From DASQFQ01 sp038327685 (lineage in GTDB: Bacteria > Actinomycetota > Thermoleophilia > Solirubrobacterales > Solirubrobacteraceae): a stretch of DNA of 24,672 bases. Shown piece after piece: positions 6,573 to 14,887 of this stretch (positions are counted from its first letter, which is position 1; every line of letters starts with the position of its first letter). The position numbers and the translations under genes were made by a program. The notes beneath the pieces were generated by a model that saw only the letters and a program-made list of their open reading frames with translations, ran no database searches and was not told the origin of the DNA. The DNA lies in assembly GCA_038327685.1 (NCBI GenBank), contig JBBQLH010000062.1:1-24672 (forward strand). Reading direction: 5' to 3'.

Positions 6573-7306
6573 TGAGCGTCGCGTACGTCACGCTCGACAA
6601 CCCTCCGGCGAACTCCTACGACCTTGCGGTCATGCAGGCGTTCGCGGCCGATGTCGACGAGGCGATCGCCTCCGACGCCCGCGTCGTCGTCGTGCGTTCC
6701 GCCAGCGAGAAGTTCTTCTCCGCGGGCGCGGACGTGAAGAAGTTCCTCGACGGCGACGTCGACGCGAACATGGAGATGATCCGCACCAGCCAGGCGGCGT
6801 TCCGGCGGATGGCGGCCGCCGGGCAGGTGTTCATCGCGCACATCGCCGGCCACGCGCTGGGTGGCGGCCTCGAGATCGCGCTCGCGTGCGACCTGCGCTA
6901 CGCGAGCGAGGGCCCCTACCGGCTCGGCACTCCCGAGGTCACCCTCGGCCTGCTGCCCGGCAACGGCGGCACGCAGCGCCTGACGCGGCTGATCGGCCCG
7001 TCGCGAGCGATGGATCTGCTCCTCACCGGGCGCACGTTCGGGCCGGAGGAGGCGCTGCAGTGGGGCCTCGTGAGCGGACTCTGCGACGAGGCGGAGGTGC
7101 GCGAGCAGGCCGAGCGCCTGGCCGTCGGGCCCGCGCTCGCGATCGCCGCGATCAAGCGCTGCGTCCACGAGGGAGGGCAGCTGACCCTCGACGACGGGCT
7201 TGCGCTCGAGGGCGAGCTGATCGAGCGGCTGTTCCGCTCCAAGGACGCGACCGAGGGCCTGACCGCCTTCGTCGAGAAGCGCAACCCGGAGTTCGTGGGC
7301 GCATGA
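6572..7306 (+). CDS. Enoyl-CoA hydratase (crotonase family)
   Basis: A 244-residue crotonase-fold protein. The oxyanion-hole segments are FSAGADVKKF (about 49-58) and HALGGGLEIALACD (94-107). Both acidic residues of true hydratases are present: E101 and E122 (GTPEVTLGLLPGNGGTQRL). It would hydrate an unsaturated acyl-CoA formed after ring cleavage, as PaaF does, or possibly help open the oxepin or dihydrodiol ring product. An alternative is a hydroxycinnamoyl-CoA hydratase/lyase serving the feruloyl-CoA-synthase-like enzyme at 11439, but the protein is shorter than those lyases and lies in another operon. It is joined to both ALDH genes by overlaps of 1 and 4 bases. Confidence 0.9.
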   Translation: MSVAYVTLDNPPANSYDLAVMQAFAADVDEAIASDARVVVVRSASEKFFSAGADVKKFLDGDVDANMEMIRTSQAAFRRMAAAGQVFIAHIAGHALGGGLEIALACDLRYASEGPYRLGTPEVTLGLLPGNGGTQRLTRLIGPSRAMDLLLTGRTFGPEEALQWGLVSGLCDEAEVREQAERLAVGPALAIAAIKRCVHEGGQLTLDDGLALEGELIERLFRSKDATEGLTAFVEKRNPEFVGA

Positions 7307-8703
7307 GCACCGCCACCCACGCGGGCGTGCTCACGATCATCAACCCGGGGACCCGAGAACTGGTCGGCGAGGTCCCCGCCGCGAGCGCCGAGGACGTCGA
7401 CGCCGCCGTCCGCACCGCGCACGCCGCACAGGCGGCCTGGGGCGGGCTGGGCTACTCGGACCGCGGAAAGGTCCTGCACGCGTGCGCCGAGGCCTTCGAG
7501 GCCCACGTCGAGGAGCTCGTGCCGATCCTGGTCGCCGAGCAGGGCAAGACGATCCGCGAGGCCAAGATCGAGCTGCACAAGGCCGCCGACACGCTCGAGC
7601 ACTACGCGGGCATGCAGAAGGAGGTCCGCGGCGTCTACGTGCACGGCCTCGACGCCGGTGTCGACGGCCGCGTGCTGCGCCGGCCGCTCGGCGTGGTGGG
7701 CGCGATCGTCCCCTGGAACTTCCCCACCACCCTGCTCTGCAACAAGCTCGGCCCGGCGCTCTTGTGCGGCAACACCGTCGTCGCCAAGCCCGCCGACTCG
7801 ACGCCGCTGACGACGCTGCGGCTCGGCGAGATCCTCACCGCGGCGGGGCTGCCGGAGGGCGTGCTGACCGTGCTCCCGGGCACCGGGGCCGAGACGGGCG
7901 AGGCGCTCGTCATCCACCCGCTCGTGCGCAAGGTGGCCTTCACCGGCTCGACGCCCACGGGGGAGCGCGTGGCGGCGCTGGCCGCCAAGGGCTCCAAGCG
8001 CGTCACGCTCGAGCTGGGCGGCTCGGACCCGATGATCATCTGCGACGACGCCGACCTGGCGAAGGCGGCGAGCGCCGCGAGCATGGGCCGCTTCTACAAC
8101 TGCGGCCAGGCGTGCCTGGCGATCAAGCGCCTCTACGTGTTCGAGTCGGTCGCCGACGAGGTGATCGAGGCGATCGCCGCCAAGGCCGCGAAGCTGCGGA
8201 TCGGGATCGGCTCGGAGCCCGGCAGCCAGATCGGGCCGCTGCACTCCGAGCGCCAGCGCGAGGCGCTCGAGCGCCAGATCGCCGACAGCGGGGGCGAGCT
8301 CCTCGCGGGCGGCGGGCGCCCCGACGATCCGGCGCTGGCCAACGGCTGGTTCCACGAGCCCACGGTGGTGCTCGAGCCCGGGCAGGACTCGCCGATGGCG
8401 CAGGAGGAGGTCTTCGGGCCGGCGCTGCCGATCTGGCGCGTGCGCGACATGGACGAGGCCATCGAGCGTGCCAACGACTCGCCGTTCGGCCTCGGGTCCT
8501 CGGTGTGGACCAGCGATCTCGACCGCGCCGAGCGCGCGGCGGCCGAGCTGGATTGCGGCTACACGTGGGTCAATTCGCCGACCAAGGTCTACGACGAGTT
8601 GCCCTTCGGCGGCCTCAAGGCGAGCGGCTACGGCAAGGAGCACGGCTCGGAGGCCTTCGACTTCTACACCGACAAGAAGTCGGTGGTCGTCAGGCGGGCG
8701 TGA
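7303..8703 (+). CDS. NAD(P)-dependent aldehyde dehydrogenase 2
   Basis: A 466-residue ALDH, clearly a relative of ALDH 1 two genes upstream: both share the ELGGSDP and GQACLxxKR forms of the active-site motifs and the ELPFGG-KxSGxGKEHG end. The cofactor region reads IVPWNFPTTL; catalytic residues are E237 and C271, 34 apart. The N-terminus is about 15 residues shorter than usual. The ATG overlaps the hydratase stop (ATGA). Two ALDHs in one operon suggest two aldehyde steps or two substrates, for example a ring-opened semialdehyde and an aromatic aldehyde such as vanillin or benzaldehyde feeding the ligase. This is inference; sequence alone does not separate them. Confidence 0.9.
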   Translation: MSTATHAGVLTIINPGTRELVGEVPAASAEDVDAAVRTAHAAQAAWGGLGYSDRGKVLHACAEAFEAHVEELVPILVAEQGKTIREAKIELHKAADTLEHYAGMQKEVRGVYVHGLDAGVDGRVLRRPLGVVGAIVPWNFPTTLLCNKLGPALLCGNTVVAKPADSTPLTTLRLGEILTAAGLPEGVLTVLPGTGAETGEALVIHPLVRKVAFTGSTPTGERVAALAAKGSKRVTLELGGSDPMIICDDADLAKAASAASMGRFYNCGQACLAIKRLYVFESVADEVIEAIAAKAAKLRIGIGSEPGSQIGPLHSERQREALERQIADSGGELLAGGGRPDDPALANGWFHEPTVVLEPGQDSPMAQEEVFGPALPIWRVRDMDEAIERANDSPFGLGSSVWTSDLDRAERAAAELDCGYTWVNSPTKVYDELPFGGLKASGYGKEHGSEAFDFYTDKKSVVVRRA

Positions 8704-8705
8704 TC

Positions 8706-10250
8706 ATGTCCGACCGCTACAACGCCAGCCGCATCGTCGACCGCCACGTCGAGTCAGGGCGGGCCGACAAGCCGGCGTTCATCGCGCAGGACGCGACGCT
8801 CACCTACGAGCAGCTGCGCAAGCAGGTCAACCGGGCGGGCGGCCTGCTGCGAGAGCTCGGCGTCGGGCGCGAGCACCGCGTGCTGCTCGTGCTCGACGAC
8901 ACCACGGCCTTCCCGATCATGTTCCTCGGCGCGATGCGCATCGGCGCGATCCCGGTCCCGGTCAGCCATCTCGACAAGCCCGACAACTTCCGCCACTACG
9001 TAGAGGACTCCTACGCGACCGTCGTGGCCACCGACGCCGAGACGCTGCCGCGCCTGCGATCCGCGCTCTCCGAACAGCGGCTTCGCTACCTCGTGCGAGG
9101 GGGCGAAGGGCCGGACGTCGTGGAGCTCGACGGGGGGCTCGCGGCGCAGGACGAGGAGCTCGAGGCCGCCTCCACCCATCGCGACGACATGGCCTTCTGG
9201 CTCTACAGCTCGGGTTCCACCGGCAAGCCCAAGGGCGTGGTGCACCTGCACCACGACGTCGAGGTCACGTGTGAGAACTACGCCGGCCAGGTGCTCGGGC
9301 TGCGCGACGACGACATCACGTTCTCGACCACGAAGCTCTTCCACGCCTACGGGCTGGGCAACGGCCTCTCGTTCCCGCTGTGGTTCGGCGCGACATCGGT
9401 GATCATGCGCGGGCCGACGAAGCCCGAGCCGATCCTCGCCGCCCTGCGCGAGCATCGCCCGACCGTGTTCTTCTCGGTGCCCGCGCTGTTCGGCGCGCTC
9501 GTCCGCGACGAGGCGGCCGACGGAGCCATGGACTCCGTGCGCTTCTGCGTGTCGGCCGCGGAGGCGCTGCCGCCGCAGACCTACGATCGCTGGAAGGAGC
9601 GCTTCGGCGTCGAGATCATCGACGGGATCGGCTCGACGGAGATGCTGCACATCTTCTGCTCCAACCGGCCCGGGGCGGTCGAGCCGGGCACGACCGGCCG
9701 GGCGGTCCCCGGCTATGACCTGCGCATCGTCGACGAGGCGGGGCAGGTGCTCGAAGGCCCGGCGGTCGGCGGGCTTGAGGTTCGCGGTGACTCCTGCGCG
9801 GCGTTCTACTGGCACCAGCACGAGAAGACCAAGAGCGCCATGCGCGGCGACTGGTTCGCCACCGGCGACCGCTACGAGCGCCGCGAGGACGGTGCCTACG
9901 TCTACGTCGGGCGGATGGACGACATGCTCAAGATCGGAGGGCTGTGGGTCTCGCCGATCGACATGGAGCACGTCCTGGTCGGCCATCCGCGCGTCCAGGG
10001 CGTCGGTGTCGTCGGCGTCAAGGTGGAGGACGCGACACGCATCGCGGCCTACGTCGAATGCGCGGACGACGACCCCGGTGACGAGGCGCTGGCGGACGAG
10101 CTCCGCGCGTGGTGCAAGGAGCGCCTGCGTCGCTACGAGTACCCGCACGTCGTCGAGTTCGTCGACGAGCTGCCGCGCACGCTGACCGGCAAGGTCCAGC
10201 GCTTCGCCCTCCGCGAGCTGGCCGCCCGGCGGTCGTCAGCCGCCCGCTGA
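8706..10250 (+). CDS. Benzoate-CoA ligase family aryl-CoA ligase
   Basis: A 514-residue ANL-superfamily adenylating enzyme that joins an aryl carboxylate to CoA with ATP. Motifs: phosphate loop LYSSGSTGKPKGVVH (from about residue 167), the A5 region IDGIGSTEMLHIF, TGDRY, the hinge GRMDDMLKIGGLWVSP and the A10 lysine K496 (LTGKVQRF). The short N-terminus (NASRIVDRHV), the KLFHAYGLGNGLSFPL segment and the STEMLHIF motif are typical of benzoate-CoA ligases rather than phenylacetate-CoA ligases (PaaK), which are a different subgroup. ATG 8706 is used; GTG 8700, overlapping the ALDH stop as GTGA, is equally possible and fits the operon's style. Its 3' end overlaps the convergent thioesterase by 15 bases. 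Confidence 0.9.
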   Translation: MSDRYNASRIVDRHVESGRADKPAFIAQDATLTYEQLRKQVNRAGGLLRELGVGREHRVLLVLDDTTAFPIMFLGAMRIGAIPVPVSHLDKPDNFRHYVEDSYATVVATDAETLPRLRSALSEQRLRYLVRGGEGPDVVELDGGLAAQDEELEAASTHRDDMAFWLYSSGSTGKPKGVVHLHHDVEVTCENYAGQVLGLRDDDITFSTTKLFHAYGLGNGLSFPLWFGATSVIMRGPTKPEPILAALREHRPTVFFSVPALFGALVRDEAADGAMDSVRFCVSAAEALPPQTYDRWKERFGVEIIDGIGSTEMLHIFCSNRPGAVEPGTTGRAVPGYDLRIVDEAGQVLEGPAVGGLEVRGDSCAAFYWHQHEKTKSAMRGDWFATGDRYERREDGAYVYVGRMDDMLKIGGLWVSPIDMEHVLVGHPRVQGVGVVGVKVEDATRIAAYVECADDDPGDEALADELRAWCKERLRRYEYPHVVEFVDELPRTLTGKVQRFALRELAARRSSAAR

Positions 10251-10685
10251 CTCCTCGGGCAGCGGGAGGTTCTGCAGCCGCAGGCGGCCGCGGGCGACGA
10301 GCTTGCCGTTGTCGGTGCGCGTGATCGAGACCTCCCAGAGCTGCTGCGTGCGGCCCTGGAAGACCGGCTCGGCGACCACCTCGACCTCGGCCACGTCCAC
10401 CGGCCGCAGGAAGTCCGTGTTGTTGTTGGTGCCGACGGCGTACATGCCCTGTTCGGCCACCGCCGCGCACGCGCCGGCGCTCGCGACGCCCTCGACCGCG
10501 ATCGCGTAGACGCCGCCGTGGACGCGCCCGAAGGGCTGGTGATGGGCCTCGCCGAGCGACATCGTCGCGCGCACGCGGGTTCCTGAGAGCTCGTGGAGGC
10601 GGTAGTCGGTGGATTGGCGGACGTGCTCCACGACCGACCCGGAGGGCAGCGGCGTGATCGTGGCGTCGGCGTCAGGCTCGGTCAC
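10236..10685 (-). CDS. PaaI/MenI-type hotdog thioesterase (second copy)
   Basis: A 149-residue hotdog thioesterase. The HGG signature is GRVHGGVYAIAVEGVAS with the catalytic acid at E65, followed by NNNTDFLRPV, as in MenI and PaaI relatives. It starts with GTG at 10685 and overlaps the upstream alpha/beta hydrolase gene by 14 bases; its end overlaps the convergent ligase gene by 15. As last gene of a leftward run with a feruloyl-CoA-synthase-like ligase, it may release CoA from aryl-CoA esters. The protein belongs to the same family as the one at 696-1133 but is distinct in sequence. Confidence 0.86.
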   Translation of the reverse strand: MTEPDADATITPLPSGSVVEHVRQSTDYRLHELSGTRVRATMSLGEAHHQPFGRVHGGVYAIAVEGVASAGACAAVAEQGMYAVGTNNNTDFLRPVDVAEVEVVAEPVFQGRTQQLWEVSITRTDNGKLVARGRLRLQNLPLPEESAGG

Positions 10686-11442
10686 GCGCCCAGCCTACGA
10701 GCGCGTCGACGACCCGGTCGCGCGCCTCGAGGTGGGGGCTGTGCCCGCCGGGCACCACGAGCCGCTGCAACGGCCCCCGCACCCGCGCTTCGATGCGCTC
10801 GAGCTGCTCCAGCGTGCCGTAGGGATCGGCCTCGCCCTGGATCAGCAACGTGGGGCAGGAGACCCGCGCGGCATCGGTCTCGAGGCTCCAGTCGCGGAAG
10901 GCCGGATCGAGCCAGACGTCGCACCAGCCGTTGAAGGCCGCCTCGGGATCGTCGTGGTGGCGCGCCATCCGCCGCCGCAGGGAGCCGTCGTCGAAGGCCA
11001 GGCGCGCCTCGCGGATCGCCGCGACCGTGATGTCCTCGACGATCACGTGGGGGGCGAGCAGCGCGATGCCCGCGACCGGGTGACGCCCGGCGTGGATGAG
11101 CGCGATCGAGGCGCCGTCGCTGTGGCCGACGAGCAGCGGCTCCGCGACATCGAGCTGCGCGAGCACCATGGGGAGGACGTCGAGCGCCTCCTCGTGGAAG
11201 AACGCCGGCGTGCGCGGGCGGGGCGGCGGCTCGGAGTGGCCGTGCCCGAAGCGCGAGAACGCGATCACGCGCCGGCCGGTCGCGACCTGCAGCGCGCGGG
11301 GGAAGTCGCGCCACAGCCCCACGGATCCGAGCCCTTCGTGCAGCAGCACGAGCGGTCGCAGCGCGGCGTCGCCCGCAAGCTCGACCGCCTCGAGCCGGCG
11401 GCCGGCGACGGTCACCGGCCGCTCGATCGTGCCGCCCGTCAC
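10672..11442 (-). CDS. Alpha/beta-fold hydrolase
   Basis: A 256-residue alpha/beta hydrolase. The oxyanion segment is LLHEGLGSVGLW (about 33-44), the nucleophile is S108 (GHSDGAS), the acid lies in LIQGEADPYG (about 209) and the histidine in VPGGHSPHLEA (about 236), so the triad is complete. There is no signal peptide. The start is GTG 11442, overlapping the stop of the upstream ligase gene as GTGA; the reading frame is open further upstream, but only because it runs through that gene. The segment SRFGHGHS resembles esterases and C-C hydrolases of aromatic pathways (MhpC or enol-lactonase-like). The substrate is unknown; an ester such as a feruloyl or chlorogenate ester would suit the neighbouring ligase (inference). 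Confidence 0.86.
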   Translation of the reverse strand: MTGGTIERPVTVAGRRLEAVELAGDAALRPLVLLHEGLGSVGLWRDFPRALQVATGRRVIAFSRFGHGHSEPPPRPRTPAFFHEEALDVLPMVLAQLDVAEPLLVGHSDGASIALIHAGRHPVAGIALLAPHVIVEDITVAAIREARLAFDDGSLRRRMARHHDDPEAAFNGWCDVWLDPAFRDWSLETDAARVSCPTLLIQGEADPYGTLEQLERIEARVRGPLQRLVVPGGHSPHLEARDRVVDALVGWARDRA

Positions 11443-13103
11443 GCGCTCCCAGGCGTGATGACGGCGGCGTCGAGCGGCCCGGCGAACAGGCGGTCGACCA
11501 GGTCGGGCCGCCGCTCGCGCACCCGTCGCTGGTTGATGTAGCCCTTGTCGGTGATCTCGCCCGCGTCGATGTCCGGCGGCTCCTCGAGCAGGAGCAGCCG
11601 CGCGATACAGGAGGCGGACCCCCCGCCCGCCTTGAGCTCCGCCAGGCGCGCGGCCAGGTGGGCGCGCAGTGCCGGGTCGTCGAGGGCGACGTCCTCGCTC
11701 GCGGAGCACACCCGGCGAGCCTCGGCCTGGTTGACCCACGCCAGCGCGGCGGCACACTCGCGGTCGTGGCCGCAGATGACCGCGTCCGTCAGCACGCCCG
11801 CCGCCGAGACCAGGCGTGTCCTCAGCTGCCCGACGTGGACCCAGGTGCCGGTGCCGAGCTTGAAGTCCTCGGCGAGGCGGCCGTCGAACAGCAGGCCTCG
11901 GTTCGGATCCTCGTCGTCGACGAGGTAGACGGCGTCGCCGGTGCGGTAGAAGCCCTCCTCGTCGAAGGCCGCCGCCGTCGCCGCCGCGTCGTCGTGGTAC
12001 CCGGGCGTGACGTTCGGCCCGGTGAGGCGGATCTCCAGCTTGGAGGCCGCGGGTACGAGCTTGAGCGTCACGCCGGGCAGCGGCACCCCGATGCAGCCGC
12101 AGCGGGCCGAGGCGAAGTGCGCGGTCGTCGCGGCCGGCGCCGTCTCGGTGGTGCCCCAGGAGGCGGTCAGCGGGACGGGGTGGTCCGCGACCTCGTCCGC
12201 CACCGCGCGCAGGCGTTTCCAGAGCGCCTCGGGAAGCGCCGCGGCGGCGTAGAACATGAAGCGCAGGCGCGAGAAGAACGCCGCGGCGAGCGCGCGGTCG
12301 CTCTCGAGCCGCGGGGCGAGCAGCGCGTACCCGGCGGGCACGTTGTAGTAGACGGTCGGTCGCACGTCTCGGAGCGCGGCGATCGTGCGCTCGAACAGTG
12401 GCGGAGCCGGCTTGCCGTCGTCGATGTACAGCGTCCCTGCGAAGGCGAGGACCTGACCGAGATTGTGGTTGCCCCCGAACGTGTGGCTCCACGGGAGCCA
12501 GTCCACGAGCACCGGGGGCTCCTCGCGCATGAACGGCCAGACCTGGCCGAGCGCCTGTTGATTGGAGCACAGCATCAGGTGAGTGTTGATGACGCCCTTG
12601 GGCGCGCCGGTGGAGCCGGAGGTGAACAGGATCTTCGCCACCGCGTCGGGCCCGACGCGCTCGAACGCCCGCTCGACCTCGGCACCGGGGCGCGTGCTCT
12701 CGAGCTCATCCAAGGTGACCGCCCGGATCGGCAGCGCGGCCAGGGCCGGTCCGAATCGTTCGCCATCGTCCGCGAACACCATGCCGGGGGCGCACGACTC
12801 CGCGATCGCGCGGATCCGCGCGTGGTCGCGGCTGAGCAGCGAGTACGCGGGACTGATGGGCAGCACGGGCACGCCCGCCGTGTAGGCGCCGAGCGTCAGC
12901 TTCAGGTGCGCGAGCGAGTTGCCCGAGAGCACCATCAGCGGCCGCTCGGGCCCGAGCCCGGCATCGAGCAGCGCCTGCGCCACCGAGTCGGCCGCCGAGC
13001 GGGCCGCGCCCCAGGTCAGCGTCCGCCAGTCGTCCCCCTCCCGCTCGGCCGCGAGGGCACGCTCAGGATGCTGCTCCGCTCGGGCCCGGAAGACGTGGGC
13101 CAT
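11439..13103 (-). CDS. fcs: Feruloyl-CoA-synthase-like ligase; true start uncertain
   Basis: At least 554 residues of an ANL ligase of the feruloyl-CoA synthase type. It has the phosphate loop LFTSGSTGAPKGVINTH (about 158-174), the distinctive DWLPWSHTFGGNHNLG, the hinge GRLAEDFKLGTGTWVHVG and the C-terminal lysine segment GEITDKGYINQRRV; the last two separate this family from fatty-acyl ligases. Product: CoA ester of ferulate, coumarate or a similar cinnamate. The family's usual N-terminal stretch (IATERRDDGSILLRS-type) is encoded in frame upstream of ATG 13103, back to about 13180. No ATG, GTG or TTG lies between it and the TAG that ends the aldo/keto reductase gene at 13218. I give the ATG as a minimum. 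No hydratase/lyase gene lies beside it. Confidence 0.85.
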   Translation of the reverse strand: MAHVFRARAEQHPERALAAEREGDDWRTLTWGAARSAADSVAQALLDAGLGPERPLMVLSGNSLAHLKLTLGAYTAGVPVLPISPAYSLLSRDHARIRAIAESCAPGMVFADDGERFGPALAALPIRAVTLDELESTRPGAEVERAFERVGPDAVAKILFTSGSTGAPKGVINTHLMLCSNQQALGQVWPFMREEPPVLVDWLPWSHTFGGNHNLGQVLAFAGTLYIDDGKPAPPLFERTIAALRDVRPTVYYNVPAGYALLAPRLESDRALAAAFFSRLRFMFYAAAALPEALWKRLRAVADEVADHPVPLTASWGTTETAPAATTAHFASARCGCIGVPLPGVTLKLVPAASKLEIRLTGPNVTPGYHDDAAATAAAFDEEGFYRTGDAVYLVDDEDPNRGLLFDGRLAEDFKLGTGTWVHVGQLRTRLVSAAGVLTDAVICGHDRECAAALAWVNQAEARRVCSASEDVALDDPALRAHLAARLAELKAGGGSASCIARLLLLEEPPDIDAGEITDKGYINQRRVRERRPDLVDRLFAGPLDAAVITPGSA

Positions 13104-13217
13104 GCTCGGCGGATGGGCGCCGAGCGGCTCGGCGGAGCGCAGCAGGATCGAACCGTCGTCGCGGCGCTCGGTGGCGATCTGGGGCGTTGCGAAGAGATCG
13201 AGGACGGCGACGCCCGC

Positions 13218-14075
13218 CTAGACGAACAGCGGGGCGAGATCGAGTCGCCTGGTGAGCCCGGCCATCTCCTCGTCGGAGGGTCGCCGCTCGAAGCGCTCCG
13301 CGGCGTCGAGCAGGCGCGGGAGGATCTCGACGTCGCCGGTGGTGAGCAGGAACACCTCGGGCCGTCCGAGCACCCAGTGCGTCGCCAGGTCGATGTCGGG
13401 TTGCTCGCGCAGTGGCTCGTACCACGTCGCGGCCGTCGCGGCGCGGCCGTCCCAGCGACGCGACGCGAGGCTCTTGATGGTCTGCAGGGCGACGTTGCGC
13501 TCCTGGCAGATCCGGGCGAGCGCTTCGAACGTCTCGGCGTAGCGCGCGTCCTGAATCTGGGGGTGGTTGTACGGGCACAGGACGGAGTCGAAGGGGAAGC
13601 GCTCGAGGCTGCGCCGGTGCATCTCGGGGATCGAGAGGCCGTGGCCGGTCACGCCGATGAAGCGCACGAGCCCTTCCTCGCGGGCCTCGATCGCGGCCTC
13701 GAGGGCGCCGTCGGCGCCGAGCGCCGTCTCCCACTCGATGACGTCCGTGAGGTTGTGCAGCTGGATCGAGTCGACGTGGTCGACGCCGAGCCGGTCGAGC
13801 GAGCGGCGGATCTCCTCGCGTGCGCCGCGGTAGGTGCGCTCGCCGGTCTTCGTCGCCACGAAGAACTCGCCCTCGCGGCGGCGCAGCCAGGAGGCGATGC
13901 GCAGTTCGGCGTCGCCGTAGGCCGCGGCGACGTCGATGTGGTTGACGCCATGCCGGAGCAGCAGCTCCAGCGTGCGGTCGGCGTCGTGCTTGGAGACGCT
14001 CCCCAGCGCCGCGGCGCCGAAGATCGTGCGGGACGACTCGTGTCCGGTCGCCCCGAAAAGGGCGCGTTCGATCAT
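13218..14075 (-). CDS. Aldo/keto reductase
   Basis: A 285-residue aldo/keto reductase. The catalytic tetrad is visible: D48, Y53, K76 and H107 (HIDVAAAYG, VATKTGER, IQLHNLTD). The segment GVTGHGLSIPEMHRR and the PYNHPQIQDARY region are like those of the bacterial subgroup often annotated as oxidoreductases with a C-terminal extension. It is NAD(P)H-dependent by family. The ATG overlaps the larE stop as ATGA, so it is probably co-transcribed with the lar genes. Its TAG stop is in the same frame as the feruloyl-CoA-synthase-like gene that follows, with an open frame after it. The substrate is unknown. Confidence 0.87.
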   Translation of the reverse strand: MIERALFGATGHESSRTIFGAAALGSVSKHDADRTLELLLRHGVNHIDVAAAYGDAELRIASWLRRREGEFFVATKTGERTYRGAREEIRRSLDRLGVDHVDSIQLHNLTDVIEWETALGADGALEAAIEAREEGLVRFIGVTGHGLSIPEMHRRSLERFPFDSVLCPYNHPQIQDARYAETFEALARICQERNVALQTIKSLASRRWDGRAATAATWYEPLREQPDIDLATHWVLGRPEVFLLTTGDVEILPRLLDAAERFERRPSDEEMAGLTRRLDLAPLFV

Positions 14076-14887
14076 GGCGGGGAGACTACGCCGCGGTGTC
14101 GCAGCACCGCGTTGAGGCGCCCTGACCGGAAGGGCTCGCGGTCGATGACCGCGTGGGCGTAGCCCGCCGCGCGGACGGCGGCGAGGATCTCCTGCTCGCG
14201 CTCGAGCGCCCGGTCGAGATCGTCGGCGGCGATCTCGAGCCGCCCGAGGATGCCGTGGTGGCGGACGCGGAGCACGGGGAACCCGAGCGCGCGCACGGCC
14301 CGCTCGGCGCGGTCGATGCGCGTCAGCGTCGCTGGATCCACCGCCGTTCCGTACGGGATGCGCGAGGCGAGACACGGCGTGGCCGGCTTGTCCGCGCTCG
14401 GCACCCCCAGCTGGCGGGCGAGGGCGCGCACCTCGGCCTTGCCGGCTCCGGCGTCGAGCAGGGGATGCCGGACGCCGTGCTCCGCGGCTGCGCGCAGGCC
14501 GGGGCGCCAGTCCCCGGCGTCGTCGGCGTTGGCGCCGGAGAGCAGCACGCCGTAGCCGCGGCGGTCGGCGAGCTCGGCGAGCGTGTCATAGAGCTCGGAC
14601 TTGCAGAAGTAGCAGCGGTCGGGCCCGTTGCGCCGGTAGCCGGCGTGAGCGAGCTCGTTGGTCGCGATCGTCTCGTGCGCGATGCCGACCGCGGCGGCCA
14701 CCCGGCGGGCGCCCTCGAGCTCTCCGGCGGCCACCGCGGGTGAGACGGCGGTGACCGCCAGCGCGCGCGGTCCGAGCGCGCGAGCGGCGATCGCGGCCAC
14801 GAGCGACGAGTCCACTCCGCCCGAGAACGCCACGACCGCGCTCTCGTGGCGGCCGACGCTGCGTTCGAGCTCGCCCAGCAGCGTCAT
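14072..14887 (-). CDS. larE: LarE, sulfur transferase of nickel-pincer nucleotide synthesis
   Basis: A 271-residue PP-loop protein. The ATP-binding loop is FSGGVDSSLVA (21-31); the sulfur-donor cysteine region is KPATPCLASRIPYGT with C172. It adenylates the pyridinium dicarboxylate mononucleotide and inserts sulfur to make the nickel-pincer precursor. C92 and C95 (RCYFCK) together with C172 give a three-cysteine set; from memory, LarE proteins with three cysteines hold an Fe-S cluster and can act repeatedly, while the Lactobacillus type sacrifices its own cysteine. The ATG overlaps the larC stop (ATGA). larB and larC lie directly upstream, which confirms the call. Confidence 0.93.
   Translation of the reverse strand: MTLLGELERSVGRHESAVVAFSGGVDSSLVAAIAARALGPRALAVTAVSPAVAAGELEGARRVAAAVGIAHETIATNELAHAGYRRNGPDRCYFCKSELYDTLAELADRRGYGVLLSGANADDAGDWRPGLRAAAEHGVRHPLLDAGAGKAEVRALARQLGVPSADKPATPCLASRIPYGTAVDPATLTRIDRAERAVRALGFPVLRVRHHGILGRLEIAADDLDRALEREQEILAAVRAAGYAHAVIDREPFRSGRLNAVLRHRGVVSPP

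Noticed and set aside
6572..7306. Hydroxycinnamoyl-CoA hydratase/lyase (vanillin-forming) identity for the crotonase
   Set aside because: Both hydratase acids are present, the protein is shorter than those lyases, and it sits in the oxygenase-linked operon and not beside the feruloyl-CoA-synthase-like gene. It remains possible but unsupported.
6916..8643. A 575-residue minus-strand frame
   Set aside because: It is antisense to the hydratase and aldehyde dehydrogenase 2, both of which have full catalytic motifs. Its own sequence is arginine- and alanine-rich with no domain.
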